Shown here: piece after piece, positions 46,020 to 56,007 of the stretch
Position numbering within the stretch: the first letter of the stretch is position 1
Layout: every line of letters begins with the position of its first letter
Assembly (NCBI GenBank): GCA_029747585.1
Contig: JAPEVF010000153.1
Span: forward strand, 24,724-88,723
Origin: Pleurotus djamor
Taxonomy: Eukaryota > Basidiomycota > Agaricomycetes > Agaricales > Pleurotaceae
Length of the DNA: 64,000 nt
Direction of reading: 5' to 3'
Notes under the pieces: model-generated
The model's database searches: none
The model's input: only the letters and a program-made list of their open reading frames with translations
What the model was told of the DNA's origin: nothing
Position numbers and translations under genes: made by a program

Positions 46020-46028
46020 TATATAAAG
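46020..46028 (+). promoter_or_regulatory. TATA box of the small gene at 46110
   Basis: TATATAAAG, 81 nt before the ATG, giving a leader of about 50 nt. Confidence 0.6.
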
Positions 46029-46109
46029 ACACGACTCGAAAGCACAGAACGAGTAATCAAAGAAAGAAAAAAACTTGTCCTTATTATTCTCATCGTCCAG
46101 TACCTCTCG

Positions 46110-46555
46110 ATGGCCATCTACCAGCGTATCTCCCTTCCCCGTGAACAGAGCAACAACCCCGTCACTGCGTACATCTCCCGACTCCGCCGCCAGCACAAAT
46201 TCCGTCTCCTGCACCGCCTCTTCGCGTGCAACAGCGACTGCGCACACCGCGCCGTGCAAGGACGTATCCAGCAGATCCTCCACGGACAAGCACCCGAGGC
46301 TCCCGTGCGCCTCGACATCCAAGGCAACCATCTACATCAAGACGAAGGTAAGCTGATGTGTTGCATTTTGTGTTTCGGATGGGTTGCTTACCAGAGGTGG
46401 GATGTAGGCAATGTGGTGTTTGAGGTCCATTATCTTGAGCCCGGAGAGTATCTTGTTGTCATCCGTGGTGAGTGTTTGTGATCGTGATACCGAGACGACA
46501 CGCGTCCTGATGGGGTGGGTATGTGGCAGTCCAGGAAGTCAGTACCCGTGCCTAG
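46110..46555 (+). CDS. small basic protein with strong codon bias, two exons
   Basis: Exon 1 (46110-46347) starts MAIYQRISLPREQSNNPVTA and continues with ISRLRRQHKFRLLHRLFA and GRIQQILHGQAPEAPVRLDI. Nearly every codon ends in C or G, much stronger bias than in neighbouring genes, which suggests high expression. The donor GTAAGC follows at 46348. The best continuation is after the CAG at 46527-46529, giving a short end VQEVSTRA and a stop at 46553-46555; a nearer acceptor (46394) or read-through to 46481 are alternatives. The product has about 88 residues, is basic, Cys-poor, and without signal peptide. Family not recognised. It lies 1.1 kb upstream of another short gene on the same strand. 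Confidence 0.5.
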
Positions 46556-47654
46556 TCGCGTAGCCGCTTCGGGCAGCAGCAGCGGCTGCGGTGAGCGTTT
46601 CCTTTGACTTTAGTTGAGGTGGACTGCTGACTGGGATTTCGTCGTTTCGATTAGGTGTGTTCCATCGATTCAAGCAAGCAAAGTGAGTTTCAATCACTTT
46701 GCATCTGCGCAGTTGAACCTATGCTGACGCGAATAATCAGTTGAATGAAGAGAGAAGAAGTAATCAAAGTGTAATTGTATTTCTTACCGCGGAATGTAGC
46801 GTTTTGATAGAGTCGAAACAAAGTGTTTTTCATGTTTTCATGCTACGCGTATGTGGGTATCTAAAACGAACGAGGGAATGAATCAGCCAAGTGAACGTGT
46901 AAGAACTCCAAATCGTCTTACCAACTTGAAGATTCATGAAGTTGTCGGTTGGTGGCGGTTGACGAGTAAGATGGAATGGAGTTGGCGCCAAAATCGAAAT
47001 CATTGCACTCGACCACCACCATATCCTCCACCTCTCCTCTCCTCTCACCCTGTCGTTCCTCTTCCACGAGTCTTCATCGTCCCATTCCGACTGATCTCGA
47101 ACATTCCTGCTCTTCTTTCTCGCACCCACGACCGACCGAAACCAACACGCACCTTCCCTCGACAGATCTCCTCCAGCCGCCCGCCCTCCGTTCAAGATCT
47201 CCCATCCCTCCCTTCTTTCATACGCATCTACATACCATTTTCCTCTTGGTGTTCTAGCTGGATCTCGTTTCCGCTTGTCACAAAACGGATTCTCATCGGA
47301 CTTTTTTTCTTTCTTTCTCTACTTGTTTCTGTTGCCTCGATGTTCATTTTCCTTACTCACCACACCTTATTTCTTCCGCCCTCCGTTCTCTGATACTCAA
47401 TTCTCGCAAGTTTTGGCCCCCATACTCGGACATTTTCTATCCTCCAGATATCATCTTTGGCTTGATTCGGACTCGGACATTTTTGGTTACTTTATTTTGC
47501 TTTTTCTCAGTCGCCGTTTTCGTCTTTTCGGTCGGCTACTATATGGATTGCATTCTGTTCCGCAGCCATGGGTGACAAGAGTGCTTTTATATGATTCGGA
47601 GTATTCTGCGGCTTATCACTTATTTTTATCCTTTTCGACACCTTTCCATCACCA
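46556..47654. other. intergenic stretch with a long CT-rich promoter-like region
   Basis: The plus strand at about 47020-47640 is strongly pyrimidine-rich, as in promoters of expressed fungal genes. Frames inside it (46851-47393, 47275-47775) are low-complexity Ser/Pro/Phe runs and are not called. Confidence 0.35.
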
Positions 47655-48032
47655 ATGGCGACTACAGCACCCGACGAGGCGCGACGATCAGCAAAGGAAT
47701 TCCCGATCAACGTTACAGTCGACTACAGGCGAAAGCGACACATCGACCGCATGTACGCTGGAAGGATCACCATGAAAATGGGTGGTGATTCAGCGGAGGA
47801 CAGGTGTTGGAAGGGAGGAGGCGGATGCGGTACGTGTGTTCGTGATGTCTATGGGCTGCGGATGACAAGGCTGTGCATAGGCGGGCGATCAAAGGACTGG
47901 GAAGGGCGAGGAAGGGAGGGAGCTGTCAGTGTTGGCAGCGGAGAGGAGAGGGAGGGAGGGAGTGGAAGAGCGGATGGATCGGTGACGACGCGCGAGATGC
48001 GAGAGGTGGATAGACGAGGGAGCGGGCGTTAG
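47655..48032 (+). CDS. uncharacterised gene start, possibly cut by the duplication
   Basis: ATG at 47655 opens MATTAPDEARRSAKEFPINV and VDYRRKRHIDRMYAGRITMK with balanced codons. After a Gly-rich point at about 47830 a GTACGTGT donor appears, and the remaining frame (Gly/Arg/Ser-rich) looks like intron or random sequence. The left edge of the duplicated block lies at 48102, so later exons may have been displaced when the block arrived. Function unknown. Confidence 0.3.
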   Translation: MATTAPDEARRSAKEFPINVTVDYRRKRHIDRMYAGRITMKMGGDSAEDRCWKGGGGCGTCVRDVYGLRMTRLCIGGRSKDWEGRGREGAVSVGSGEEREGGSGRADGSVTTREMREVDRRGSGR

Positions 48033-48101
48033 TAGAGGTTGACGGGGGCAGATACGAGTCGTAGCATGTCCAATGCGTACCAATTACATGCGGTTGCGCG
48101 T

Positions 48102-48146
48102 CCTCGAAGTCTGGTGCAATGAGTGGTTTGCGACCTTGGGCAGCAT
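48102..48146 (-). pseudogene. first 15 codons of the PPR gene, duplicated fragment
   Basis: Minus-strand ATG at 48146 reads MLPKVANHSLHQTSR, matching the start of the PPR gene at 33824 except I to S. The match ends at 48102, the left edge of the duplication, so the rest of the gene is absent here. Confidence 0.85.
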
Positions 48147-48292
48147 GGTTGCTGGAGCCCGGCCGTCGTGTCGATGGTGACTGTGAGAGGATGAGAAAAG
48201 GCTCTCACAAATTCAGATGAGCAATAGGCTCGACGCCGTTACGTTTTGCCCGCGGCCAGAGTTGCCAAAACACTCCGGGCAGAGCCAAAATG

Positions 48293-48380
48293 ATCCGCCT
48301 AGCTCAATCGGCTAGAGCGTCAGACTCTTTCAAAGTGCGGGACAATCTGAAGGCTGCGAGTTCGACCCTCGCGGTGGGCC
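48293..48380 (+). pseudogene. decayed tRNA-Lys copy
   Basis: Matches the tRNA at 34146, but the acceptor 5' strand is now ATCCGCC against GGTGGGC (first pair A-C, second U-G), and the base after anticodon CTT is T instead of A. The D loop also differs by one base. T arm and intron are kept. Probably non-functional or poorly processed. Confidence 0.7.
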
Positions 48381-48389
48381 TAAAGTTAG

Positions 48390-49620
48390 GCACTTTTTAT
48401 CCTCATTCTTTGGATCTTTACTCGTCCGGAAGTGAGCCTGAAGCAGAGAGATACTCTGTTTTTACCCAGATTTGCCACAGATGACCATGTAAGCCGACAA
48501 ACATTTCCCCATATCATGGTCCCCGGCTCAAATTGACGGAATAACCCACAGATTTCAGCGGCCACGGTCACAACGTGGCTTGAACCATTCAAACTTGAAG
48601 CTTGATTTCTCGCCAACTTCAAAGACTCGGAAGAGCTAATCTCGCTCTTCTCCGCAGCGTATTCTACAAGCCGACAATGACTTCAAAGCTTCAAACCTCA
48701 ACAATGCTCTAGCGAAAGAGTACCCCTGGAAACCCCATGCATTTCCTTAGGGAAGTATTGGCAGATGGTTGAAACAGTCTCGCAAAGCCCTACGACGCCG
48801 CGGCGGCTATGGTAGACACGATCTACTACGAGATACAGTGAGTGTCTGGCCTCCTGATTTGATGTATACGCGAGTCCAGTCAGAAGCCAGTTGAACAAAC
48901 TGGACCGAAGGTTCTTTGCTTGCCTTCGTAGCTTGATTCCAGGCGACGTCTGCTTTCTGCTACTTTCAGGAAAGGCGCAGCGAAGCGTTAACTTTTTTCA
49001 ATAATGGTACGCACGCCTCAAAATACTGTCCAAATCGTCCACACCTTGATTTTCACACACGGATGCAACAGCAACCCCCTCGCAAAGGCCGCTCAATGAA
49101 TTTTTATGCAGGAAAAACTTGGGGCAAACCTTGAGTGAACATCAGCCTGACATAGTCACAAAATTTGTGTTGCACAGATTTGGCACGGATTAGGTGGGCG
49201 GTATGTGANTGTTTTTTTTTATTCGAAGTCACTAGCGACCCTCCAAGAGCTCAATTCTCAGAGTATCGAGTGTCACCCTCCCGACATAGAGGTTGCTTTC
49301 TAGCCTACCGAGAGCGTCCGTCCACCTTCTGTCCGAGCCCTTGACTTCAAGTACGAATCTTGGTGCGAAAGACCAGTTTCAAGGGTGATTGCCAAGCAGT
49401 CGGCCTGCTCGATCAAGATCCCTTTCTGGCCTGTTTCGTTGGCGTTTCGTGGTGACCTCAGAATGACAGAGAGACACACGCCGTCGACGTTCGTGCACAA
49501 GTTCAGTCAAAGTCCAGTCGCTGAAAGAGGCGGTGCGCTCATTAATGCATAATCGCTTTGGAGCAGACAAGTTCCGCTCTGAATATTGAGTATCAAATTG
49601 CCAGGAAGCCGGAGCGAAGC
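48390..49620 (-). other. conserved block with minus-strand coding-like pieces, copy 2
   Basis: Complete version of the block at 34240-35460. The frame QEARHSLYLVVDRVYHSRRG lies at 48700-48900 and NQASSLNGSSHVVTVAAEIC at 48540-48620. A frame ending LRIELLEGR stops near 49228. One extra T near 49378 shifts the last piece relative to copy 1. An intron-like GTGCGTACC...CTGAAAGTAG lies at about 48960-49012. No family recognised. Confidence 0.4.
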
Positions 49621-50907
49621 GAGGCCCATGTTAATTATATAAGTTATATGGCCTCAAGTAGAAAGCTTTTTACCCAGAAACTCTAGCAAATCCACCCTTC
49701 CCTCGTCCCCTTCTCCATTTCATGTCACTGAGAGATCCCATCGGCATCATCATCTCTATTCCCCTCCTCGATCGCGTCTTCATTATTGTCGTCCTCACAT
49801 CCACCGCATGGTTCGTAGGGTTATCATTCTCATCGTTTTTCTGCTTGAACGTAGCATCTAGGCTTGGTTAAACATTGCCCGGGCAATCAAGTCCTCGCCG
49901 TCGCTTTTAAAAACGAACGGCTCGGTGTCCACACTCGAAAAACGACCACCATGCCCAAGACGAAGTGCGCATGGCTGGCAGCTGTCGTTTGCACTATTTA
50001 TTGCGGGACCTCACATGATCGGGCTCGCAAGTTGATGGCATTACTACAGATATGCAAAGTCCGTCGGCGCGAGAGTACCTGTCACCCACAAGTCACCCAT
50101 TGTCTGCCCTGGTCATTGGCTTACAAGGATTCAGGACGCTGGTATACTATTTCGTGCCGCTCGCATGCTCGCCGATCTAGCAAATTCGATTCGCGTCGAT
50201 TCGGCCAGCAGCATATCTGCGCGATGTCTCGCAAGACCAATCATGCCGCCGCCTCGTCTGTCACCGAAATGGCCACCTTTCCCCCACATAATCCAAATGT
50301 AAAACAGTGCACACCTAAAGTTGCCACCATCCCCCTCACGAAACAATCTTCCGAACTCGCAATTCTACAAACTCTACCACTCATACGCTTTGGATTCGTT
50401 CATCCTGAGGATCCTCCCCCATGGATACGTTTTGCCAATATCTACAACTTCAAACCCTTGTCGTCGCCTTAGATAGGCCTCAGGCTCCCTTCAAAGCATT
50501 AATCCCCTACGACAGAGCTTCCCATGACCACCTTCGTTTTTCCCTGAGAATGTTCTTTGGGACAGCTGCTGGTGGGCGTATGTGGTTCATGCGCTGCCCT
50601 ATCCGCCTCCTTTCATGATACCTTCCTCGGTCCCGCCAGCCCGATGGACTTGAATCACCTTAGAAGCACCCTCAAAATACTAGAGTACTCTACTACTAGT
50701 TACACCAACCACGACGCGCACCGCCCCTAACTTCAAGGAGCGCCGCGACAGTCGGGGATCATCAACATTGATCACTTCTCAGAGACTTCTCAGCAACTTC
50801 CCAGAGTAACCGTCACTGACATGATGGTAACTGCCATGCGCATGTTTTTGATCATGAGATCGATATATAACTTCGTCCCCAAGAAATGCCCCCCATGCTG
50901 ATCCTCC
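49621..50907. other. diverged middle part of duplication copy 2
   Basis: Matches 35461-36696 only in patches. A plus-strand frame at 49864-50472 (202 codons) is long but lacks a motif, and its counterpart in copy 1 is not open, so I do not call it a gene. Confidence 0.4.
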
Positions 50908-52759
50908 ATGGACCACGCTGGCAGCATCGACTCTTTGACCCGGCTTCTGTTTGTTAAGGTAACGTTTCTCGCAGCGATTTCACGTCTGAAGCTGAGTGAA
51001 GATTCTACTAGTACACGAATAGTGCGTGCAAGCGTTCTGCCTTGATGCTCACATACTTATTCTGATTTGGACCCCCCAGTTGGCTCTGGCAGCATTCTTG
51101 TCAGTCAGTCTCGTATGTAGTGATAACGACCTTTACACTCATTCTTTTCTACAACAGATATACGACTACCTCCTTACGCTAGGCGACGAAGCCCTCCTCG
51201 TCTGGCCGTCGCCCTGGGGAGTTGGGAAAATATTTTTCTTCTTGACCCGTTACCCAGCTCTCCTTGACACCGTAGGCTTAGACTACCGTCAGTGAATCCA
51301 CCACTGACTCTTGGTATGCCTTCATATCCCTGACTCTCACTTCTCGTACTAGGCCTGTTTGCCTTCTCGTTGCCGCAGCAGACATGCACCATTCTGGCTA
51401 GTATCTCAGGGGGTGCGTAATCTCCTACACCACTCATTACTCTGCGCTCGCTTGCAACCTCTTACCACTATTCTACCTGTGCAGTTTCTACGATTGCACT
51501 TCTCATTGTCGCCGAACGCAAGTTCCTTCAATCCTGTTAAATCCCCACTCACTCACCATCTCCTAAATAGTCATCATGACTGTCCGTGTGTGGGCTATGT
51601 GGGATCGATCGAAGCGCCTCGCCAGATTTTTGGGCGTAGTGATCGTCATCGTTGTCGCGCTGTCCACTGTCATGTTCGCCAAGTTCGCTAGCAACTACCG
51701 ATGTGCGTACCTTTCTTTCATCTTGCAAACATCAGACTGACCAGAACACCGCAACCATGGGACGCGACTTGTCATGTCTGATGCCTGATCTGATGCATCC
51801 TTAGATATTGATCCCTCAACCGCAACTATCCCACCGATGCGTGGATGTCACCCAGAACATGGAAATAACCTGAGTTTCGTATCATTTACCGCGTTGCTAG
51901 GCTTCGAATTGTGTGAGTGACACTTGAGTGACACTCACGATCCCTCATGCTTGAATTCGCTGACTTGATCGGATATAGTGATGTTTGCATTAACCATCAT
52001 TAAAGCTTTGCCTGAGCGTGAGATGCTCACTTGTATCCTATTTCCGTCTTTACGTTCTGACGATAAATTGTAGTCATGAAGAAAAACAAACCAACGGGGT
52101 TTCTCCGTCGACTCTATTGGGATGGCAAGTTGTATCACTCCATCATGGGCTGATGTTTGACTAATTGAATTACCCGAACCCCGATCACCGATGACTAGGA
52201 GTGCTTTATTATGCCGTTCTCTCAGGTGCGCGCGTTCTTCATTGTACAACGGGAAATGCACTAATTCGACTTTCATTCAGTGGTCTCCCTTGTGAATGTC
52301 GTAATTCTTGTGGCTGGACCCGTGAGTTTCAGTTACTGGGTTTCCCAACAACAGCCTTCTAATTGCCCGATTGTTCCAGAAGGAATTTTCCGTACTTGGA
52401 ACTAGGTAATTTCATGGACCATCTCTATCTCGCGTCCTTTGAATGAATCATATCATAATCTATCCACTCCTAGACCTCAACGAACACTCCACTCTATTAT
52501 ATCCTCTCGCCTCCTCCTGCGTCTTCGCGAAGATGCACACCGACGTCAACAAGCCGGGACGATTACAGGTCCTCTAAATGACTCATTTTTCGAAACAACA
52601 CGACGAAGTGGGATTGAACTTGGAGAATCACGGAGGGATTCCATGATCAATTGGTTTGGGGATGCGAATTCAAATGTTGTGGCGAGTGATCCTGAGGTGC
52701 CCCATCAATCGGAAGGCAGAAGCCCAGACTGGCGGAGAAAGTCTGCTTCGGTAGGATGA
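50908..52759 (+). CDS. DUF6533 multi-pass membrane protein G
   Basis: Full family series: MDHAGSIDSLTRLLFVK, LALAAFLSVSL with a good GTATGT donor, IYDYLLTLGDEALLVW, WGVGKIFFFLTRYPALLD, IALLIVAE, VIMTVRVWAMWDRSKRLARF, RGCHPEHGNNLSFVSF, VMFALTIIKALPE, MKKNKPTGFLRRLYWDG, GVLYYAVLS, VSLVNVVILVAGP, KEFSVLGTRPQRTLHSI, LLLRLREDAHRR and INWFGDANSNVVA. The final exon runs to 52759. No stop or shift is forced. The 3' exons after 51991 have no counterpart at copy F. It belongs to a subgroup distinct from A-E (YDYLLTLGDEALL instead of YDHIIT). Confidence 0.85.
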
Positions 52760-52991
52760 GTACTTCTTTGTACAATGGATATGTAACAAGCCGTGCGTAT
52801 TGATTCATCTGTAATATGTTATCCCGGAGTTGAGCCCGAGGGCGTAACCTCCCTGTGCGGTCTTGACCAACCCTGATAGCGTCCCTGAGTCCAATAAATT
52901 GCCCGTCGTGTTTGGTGGTCGCCTTCAAACCGACTACCACACGCGTTCTTTGCGTGTTTGACCATCGCTACCTACACCCAGCTCCTCTTTG

Positions 52992-53816
52992 ATGGCCAGC
53001 GTAGCACGGAGGAAGCGAACGAGGGACGCGTCTCCCCCCCCCAGGACCTTCGAATGGGAAGAAGGCGCGTACGAGCTTTAAAGATGGCGCAGACCTCGTC
53101 GCGTCAATTCTGAGCCAAGAAGTTGAAGAGGATGATGAAGTTTCCCAGTTATTCGTACACCTAGCACGATATGCACGTACTCTCGAAGAAGCCCTCGAGG
53201 AAGTTGTGGAACTGATCCCACGAAGGAAGACACAAGAAGAGATCGACGCGGAAGCGGAAAAGTTGAGGGTGGTGGTCGTCAGTGGGATTAGGAAACAAAT
53301 GACCGTGCGTTGGTCTTCCTTCCCTCATATATTCCTGTGTAGCTAACCCGGAGAATAGTGGAGAAAGAGCTGTGAATCCAGTGGCGGAACGAGATGGACT
53401 TACGATGGTGTCTGCGCCGATCCAGAAGTGTTCGCTTCTTTACTGAAATTGGACGGACCCATGAAGTATAAGACGAAGCAAATGCCGCTCAGTGATTTCC
53501 AAGACGCGATTGGCCATGTCAAAGGCCGGTGAGTCAGATCATCTCAAGCATGACACTACTTCCGCATCCTCATTGATTTCTCGTCTCCGACGCTGGAAGA
53601 TACCATGACCTATACTTTGTAGGCACACACGTCTCCATAAAATGGAACCCCGATCAAGGGACTTTCAAGTTCACTGGGGACTACGGGGGCTCGAGGATCA
53701 ACCCATTTATATCGTTTCGGCTAAGAGCATCGTGGCAAACGAGAACAGAGAGCAAGTGGGGTAGTAATTCGAGCTATGAAAAGACAGATCCGTTGAAAGC
53801 AAGCTACCCTAGTTGA
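52992..53816 (+). CDS. uncharacterised nuclear-type protein, three exons, one extra C in a homopolymer
   Basis: Exons 52992-53304, 53359-53528 and 53600-53816 join in frame. The head MASVARRKRTRDASPP is basic, NLS-like. The middle is a charged helix (LARYARTLEEALEEVVELIP, then RRKTQEEIDAEAEKLRVVVV). The last two exons give ESSGGTRWTYDGVCADPEVF, YHDLYFVGTHVSIKWNPDQG and FKFTGDYGGSRINPF. Exon 1 is one base too long: the C-run at about 53034-53042 has nine C, and eight would keep the frame. Since the rest is clean, a homopolymer error is the simplest explanation. Similar orphan proteins occur in other mushrooms as far as I recall; function unknown. Confidence 0.65.
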
Positions 53817-53975
53817 ATAGAGTATAGTATACAACGATAAAATATGACAGCTGAGTAGTGGGCCCTGGTGGCGTATGAGGACGTGGTATAGGACAACTCG
53901 AAGCAGACTCACATCGACGAAGTCGACAAAGAAATACACATCATGTGTGATGCCCGATTTGCATTCCCAGCAAAA

Positions 53976-54542
53976 CTAAACTGCGAGGAAGTCAGAAATC
54001 GGCGAGGCTTGGAAGATACAACCAGTTTCACCTTCGAAAGGCGAGAACTTAGCAAGGGTTCCAAAGTCCTTCTTCGCGTACAATGCGGAGATTTCCTCGG
54101 CTTCTTCATCGCTGGTCACTTTTATGACCTTGTCCACTCCCTTTTCGTCCGTGTAGCTGAACGAAGAAGGAGGAACACATCCTTCATCGCCACTTTGATC
54201 ATCGGCGACGCTGCGACGCGTAGGGGAATGGAACCAATTGAGGGAACGAGCACGAGCTCCTCCACCATTCCAGCACTTTGTGCCAGGTCCGAACAGGTGG
54301 AATAGGAAAGCGGAGCAGCTAGTGTTGGTGTAGCCTTGACCTTGTGTTCCGGCTGGAAGGTTGGAGAAGCGGGCTGAATATGCATAGCCAGTGGGCATGG
54401 TGCAGCACTTCGCGCCACCATCGCTGCAGCCGAATGAGGCACCGCTGCAGGATACCGTGGAGGCATATCCTGAGTAGCTGAGCGCCATGGCAAAGGGAGA
54501 GAGCGCGAGAGCGGTGAAAAAAGCGACGAGTGCTTTGAACAT
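53976..54542 (-). CDS. secreted cysteine-rich protein, paralogue 1
   Basis: ATG at 54542 gives a clear signal peptide (MFKALVAFFTALALSPFAMA, cut before LSYSGY). The mature part starts with a Cys cluster, VSCSGASFGCSDGGAKCC, then YSARFSNLPAGTQGQGYTN, CSAFLFHLFGPGTKCWNGGG and ARARSLNWFHSPTRRS. The C-terminal third is charged (SYTDEKGVDKVIKVTSDEEA). It aligns over most of its length with the protein at 55495. Its last 20 residues differ, and a GTGAAA near there could be an unspliced donor. A TATA-like ATAAAAAG lies about 60 nt upstream. Small size, secretion and disulphide pattern resemble effector-like or surface proteins, but no known family or activity is recognised. Confidence 0.75.
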   Translation of the reverse strand: MFKALVAFFTALALSPFAMALSYSGYASTVSCSGASFGCSDGGAKCCTMPTGYAYSARFSNLPAGTQGQGYTNTSCSAFLFHLFGPGTKCWNGGGARARSLNWFHSPTRRSVADDQSGDEGCVPPSSFSYTDEKGVDKVIKVTSDEEAEEISALYAKKDFGTLAKFSPFEGETGCIFQASPISDFLAV

Positions 54543-54601
54543 TGCGAGTAAACCGTTGAGATGAGTAGCTGAGTGCTGATATAGCCCCACGACAAGCAGC
54601 T

Positions 54602-54609
54602 CTTTTTAT
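54602..54609 (-). promoter_or_regulatory. TATA-like box of secreted paralogue 1
   Basis: ATAAAAAG on the minus strand, 59 nt before the ATG at 54542. Confidence 0.5.
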
Positions 54610-55408
54610 GCGATAATTTCAGTGGCTAACAACGGTGAGTCAGTCCGCCATGGATCTGCCATTCTTCCTGGAGGGATCTGCCATCAATGTCGACGGAGGC
54701 CCTGCCTATCTAGTGGCGCCCCTTCGAAGGTCGCCGTCGCCTCAAGAAAAGGGAGAGATATTGTATCGATTCACAGCGAGACCGTTCCACGACCGAGTAG
54801 CAAAGGAACGGAGACGAGTCGGATTCTTTAACTCGGGAGCCACACCTCTTGGCGACAACGTTTGCAGTGGACGTGTCGAGTCCAGCTACAAGAAGTGGCG
54901 ACGAGGTCGCCGATACTGAAACGGACCCGCTTGCCATCTACCGGGGTAAATCGTTACGTTTGCGTTACGCGCATCGAGACTTGATGCAGTCAGGAACAAA
55001 CCTCCCATCGTGCACGATGGGAACGTACCCTATTTCATGTTCTCCGATGCCCCTGAATGATGGATGCCCTCTTGACTTCGTACCACCACCATCGTAGTTC
55101 CATTGGAAGTTTTCGGCTTCTGTAACAGCAAACTTCAAGTAAACTTCACGTCGAATACACAGTGGATGCTCCGTTCTCTCTGGAATCACGGATAAACTCT
55201 GGCTACGCGACTCCCCGTTGTCGCCATTTCGAAACCTCTGCACCTCGAGCCACCGCGTCGAGGCATCACCAGACAATTCGAACGGTCATAGAATGGCGAT
55301 CCCGAGAATTCCTCCCACTGTGGCCAGCCAGGCTTGTATCTGTGTTGAATGGACTTCTCTTCCGCGTCGAAGATGGCCTCGACGACTACTTACTCTCATG
55401 TTGCTTCG

Positions 55409-55416
55409 TATAAAAG
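55409..55416 (+). promoter_or_regulatory. TATA box of secreted paralogue 2
   Basis: TATAAAAG, a consensus box, 78 nt before the ATG at 55495. Confidence 0.65.
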
Positions 55417-55494
55417 GCCATGCTTCAAAGGAAATGACTCCCCAGCAATCAGTTACTCGCTAAAGCTTCTCAACAAGTCAATCACATCCTGACC

Positions 55495-56007
55495 ATGTTC
55501 TTCAAGACCATTCTCACTTTCTTCACCGTCGCCCTCTTCCTTCCTATCACTACCGCCCTCACCTACGCAGGGTACTCCTCCACCGTCTCCTGCAGCGGCT
55601 CCAACTTCTTCTGCAACGACGGCGGTGCCGTCTGCTGTGGCCCCATGCCCACNGGCTACGGATATTCCGCGCAATTCAACAGCCTTCCCGCTGGCACTCA
55701 AGGTCAAGGCTATACCAATGCCTGCTCGGCCTTCCTCTTCCACGTCTTCGGACCTGGCACCAAGTGCTGGAACGGAGGAGGTGCTCGCGCTCGCTACCTC
55801 AACTGGTTCCACTCTGCGGGTCGTCGTAGCATTCCCGCCGCTCGCGCTGAGAATCAGACCTGCGCATCGATCTCCGGATTCAGCTATACGGATGAGAAGG
55901 GAGCTGAGAAGGTCATCAAGGTTGCCTCTGAGAAGGAGGCCGAGGATATTGCTGGGTTGTACACCAAGAAGGACTTTGCGAAGCTTTCGGAGTTCGCTCT
56001 CTACTAA
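55495..56007 (+). CDS. secreted cysteine-rich protein, paralogue 2
   Basis: This intronless 170-residue frame has signal peptide MFFKTILTFFTVALFLPITT, then LTYAGYSSTVSCSGSNFFC, NDGGAVCCGPMP, the conserved AGTQGQGYTNACSAFLFHVF and GPGTKCWNGGGARARYLNWF. The end is EKVIKVASEKEAEDIAGLYT and KKDFAKLSEFALY. Codon use is strongly biased to C, which with the perfect TATA box suggests strong expression. One N at 55653 falls in a wobble position and does not matter. Six to eight cysteines before the charged tail could form three or four disulphides. Paralogue 1 shares every one of the aligned central cysteines. No enzyme signature is visible. Confidence 0.8.
   Translation: MFFKTILTFFTVALFLPITTALTYAGYSSTVSCSGSNFFCNDGGAVCCGPMPXGYGYSAQFNSLPAGTQGQGYTNACSAFLFHVFGPGTKCWNGGGARARYLNWFHSAGRRSIPAARAENQTCASISGFSYTDEKGAEKVIKVASEKEAEDIAGLYTKKDFAKLSEFALY

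Larger units (their letters stand above)
48102..51991. repeat. segmental duplication, copy 2
   Basis: Direct repeat of 33780-37780. This copy carries only a stub of the PPR gene and a decayed tRNA, but a complete DUF6533 gene whose 3' part extends beyond the block. Its middle (about 49720-50730) differs from copy 1. Confidence 0.9.
54543..55494. other. shared promoter region of the two secreted-protein genes
   Basis: The two genes are divergent, 952 bp apart. The stretch holds both TATA boxes. A minus-strand frame at 54965-55276 and plus-strand frames at 54622-55097 have no motif. Confidence 0.4.

Noticed and set aside
49864..50472. 202-codon plus-strand frame in duplication copy 2
   Set aside because: Its counterpart in copy 1 is not open and it lies in the diverged middle; composition is like neighbouring noncoding DNA.
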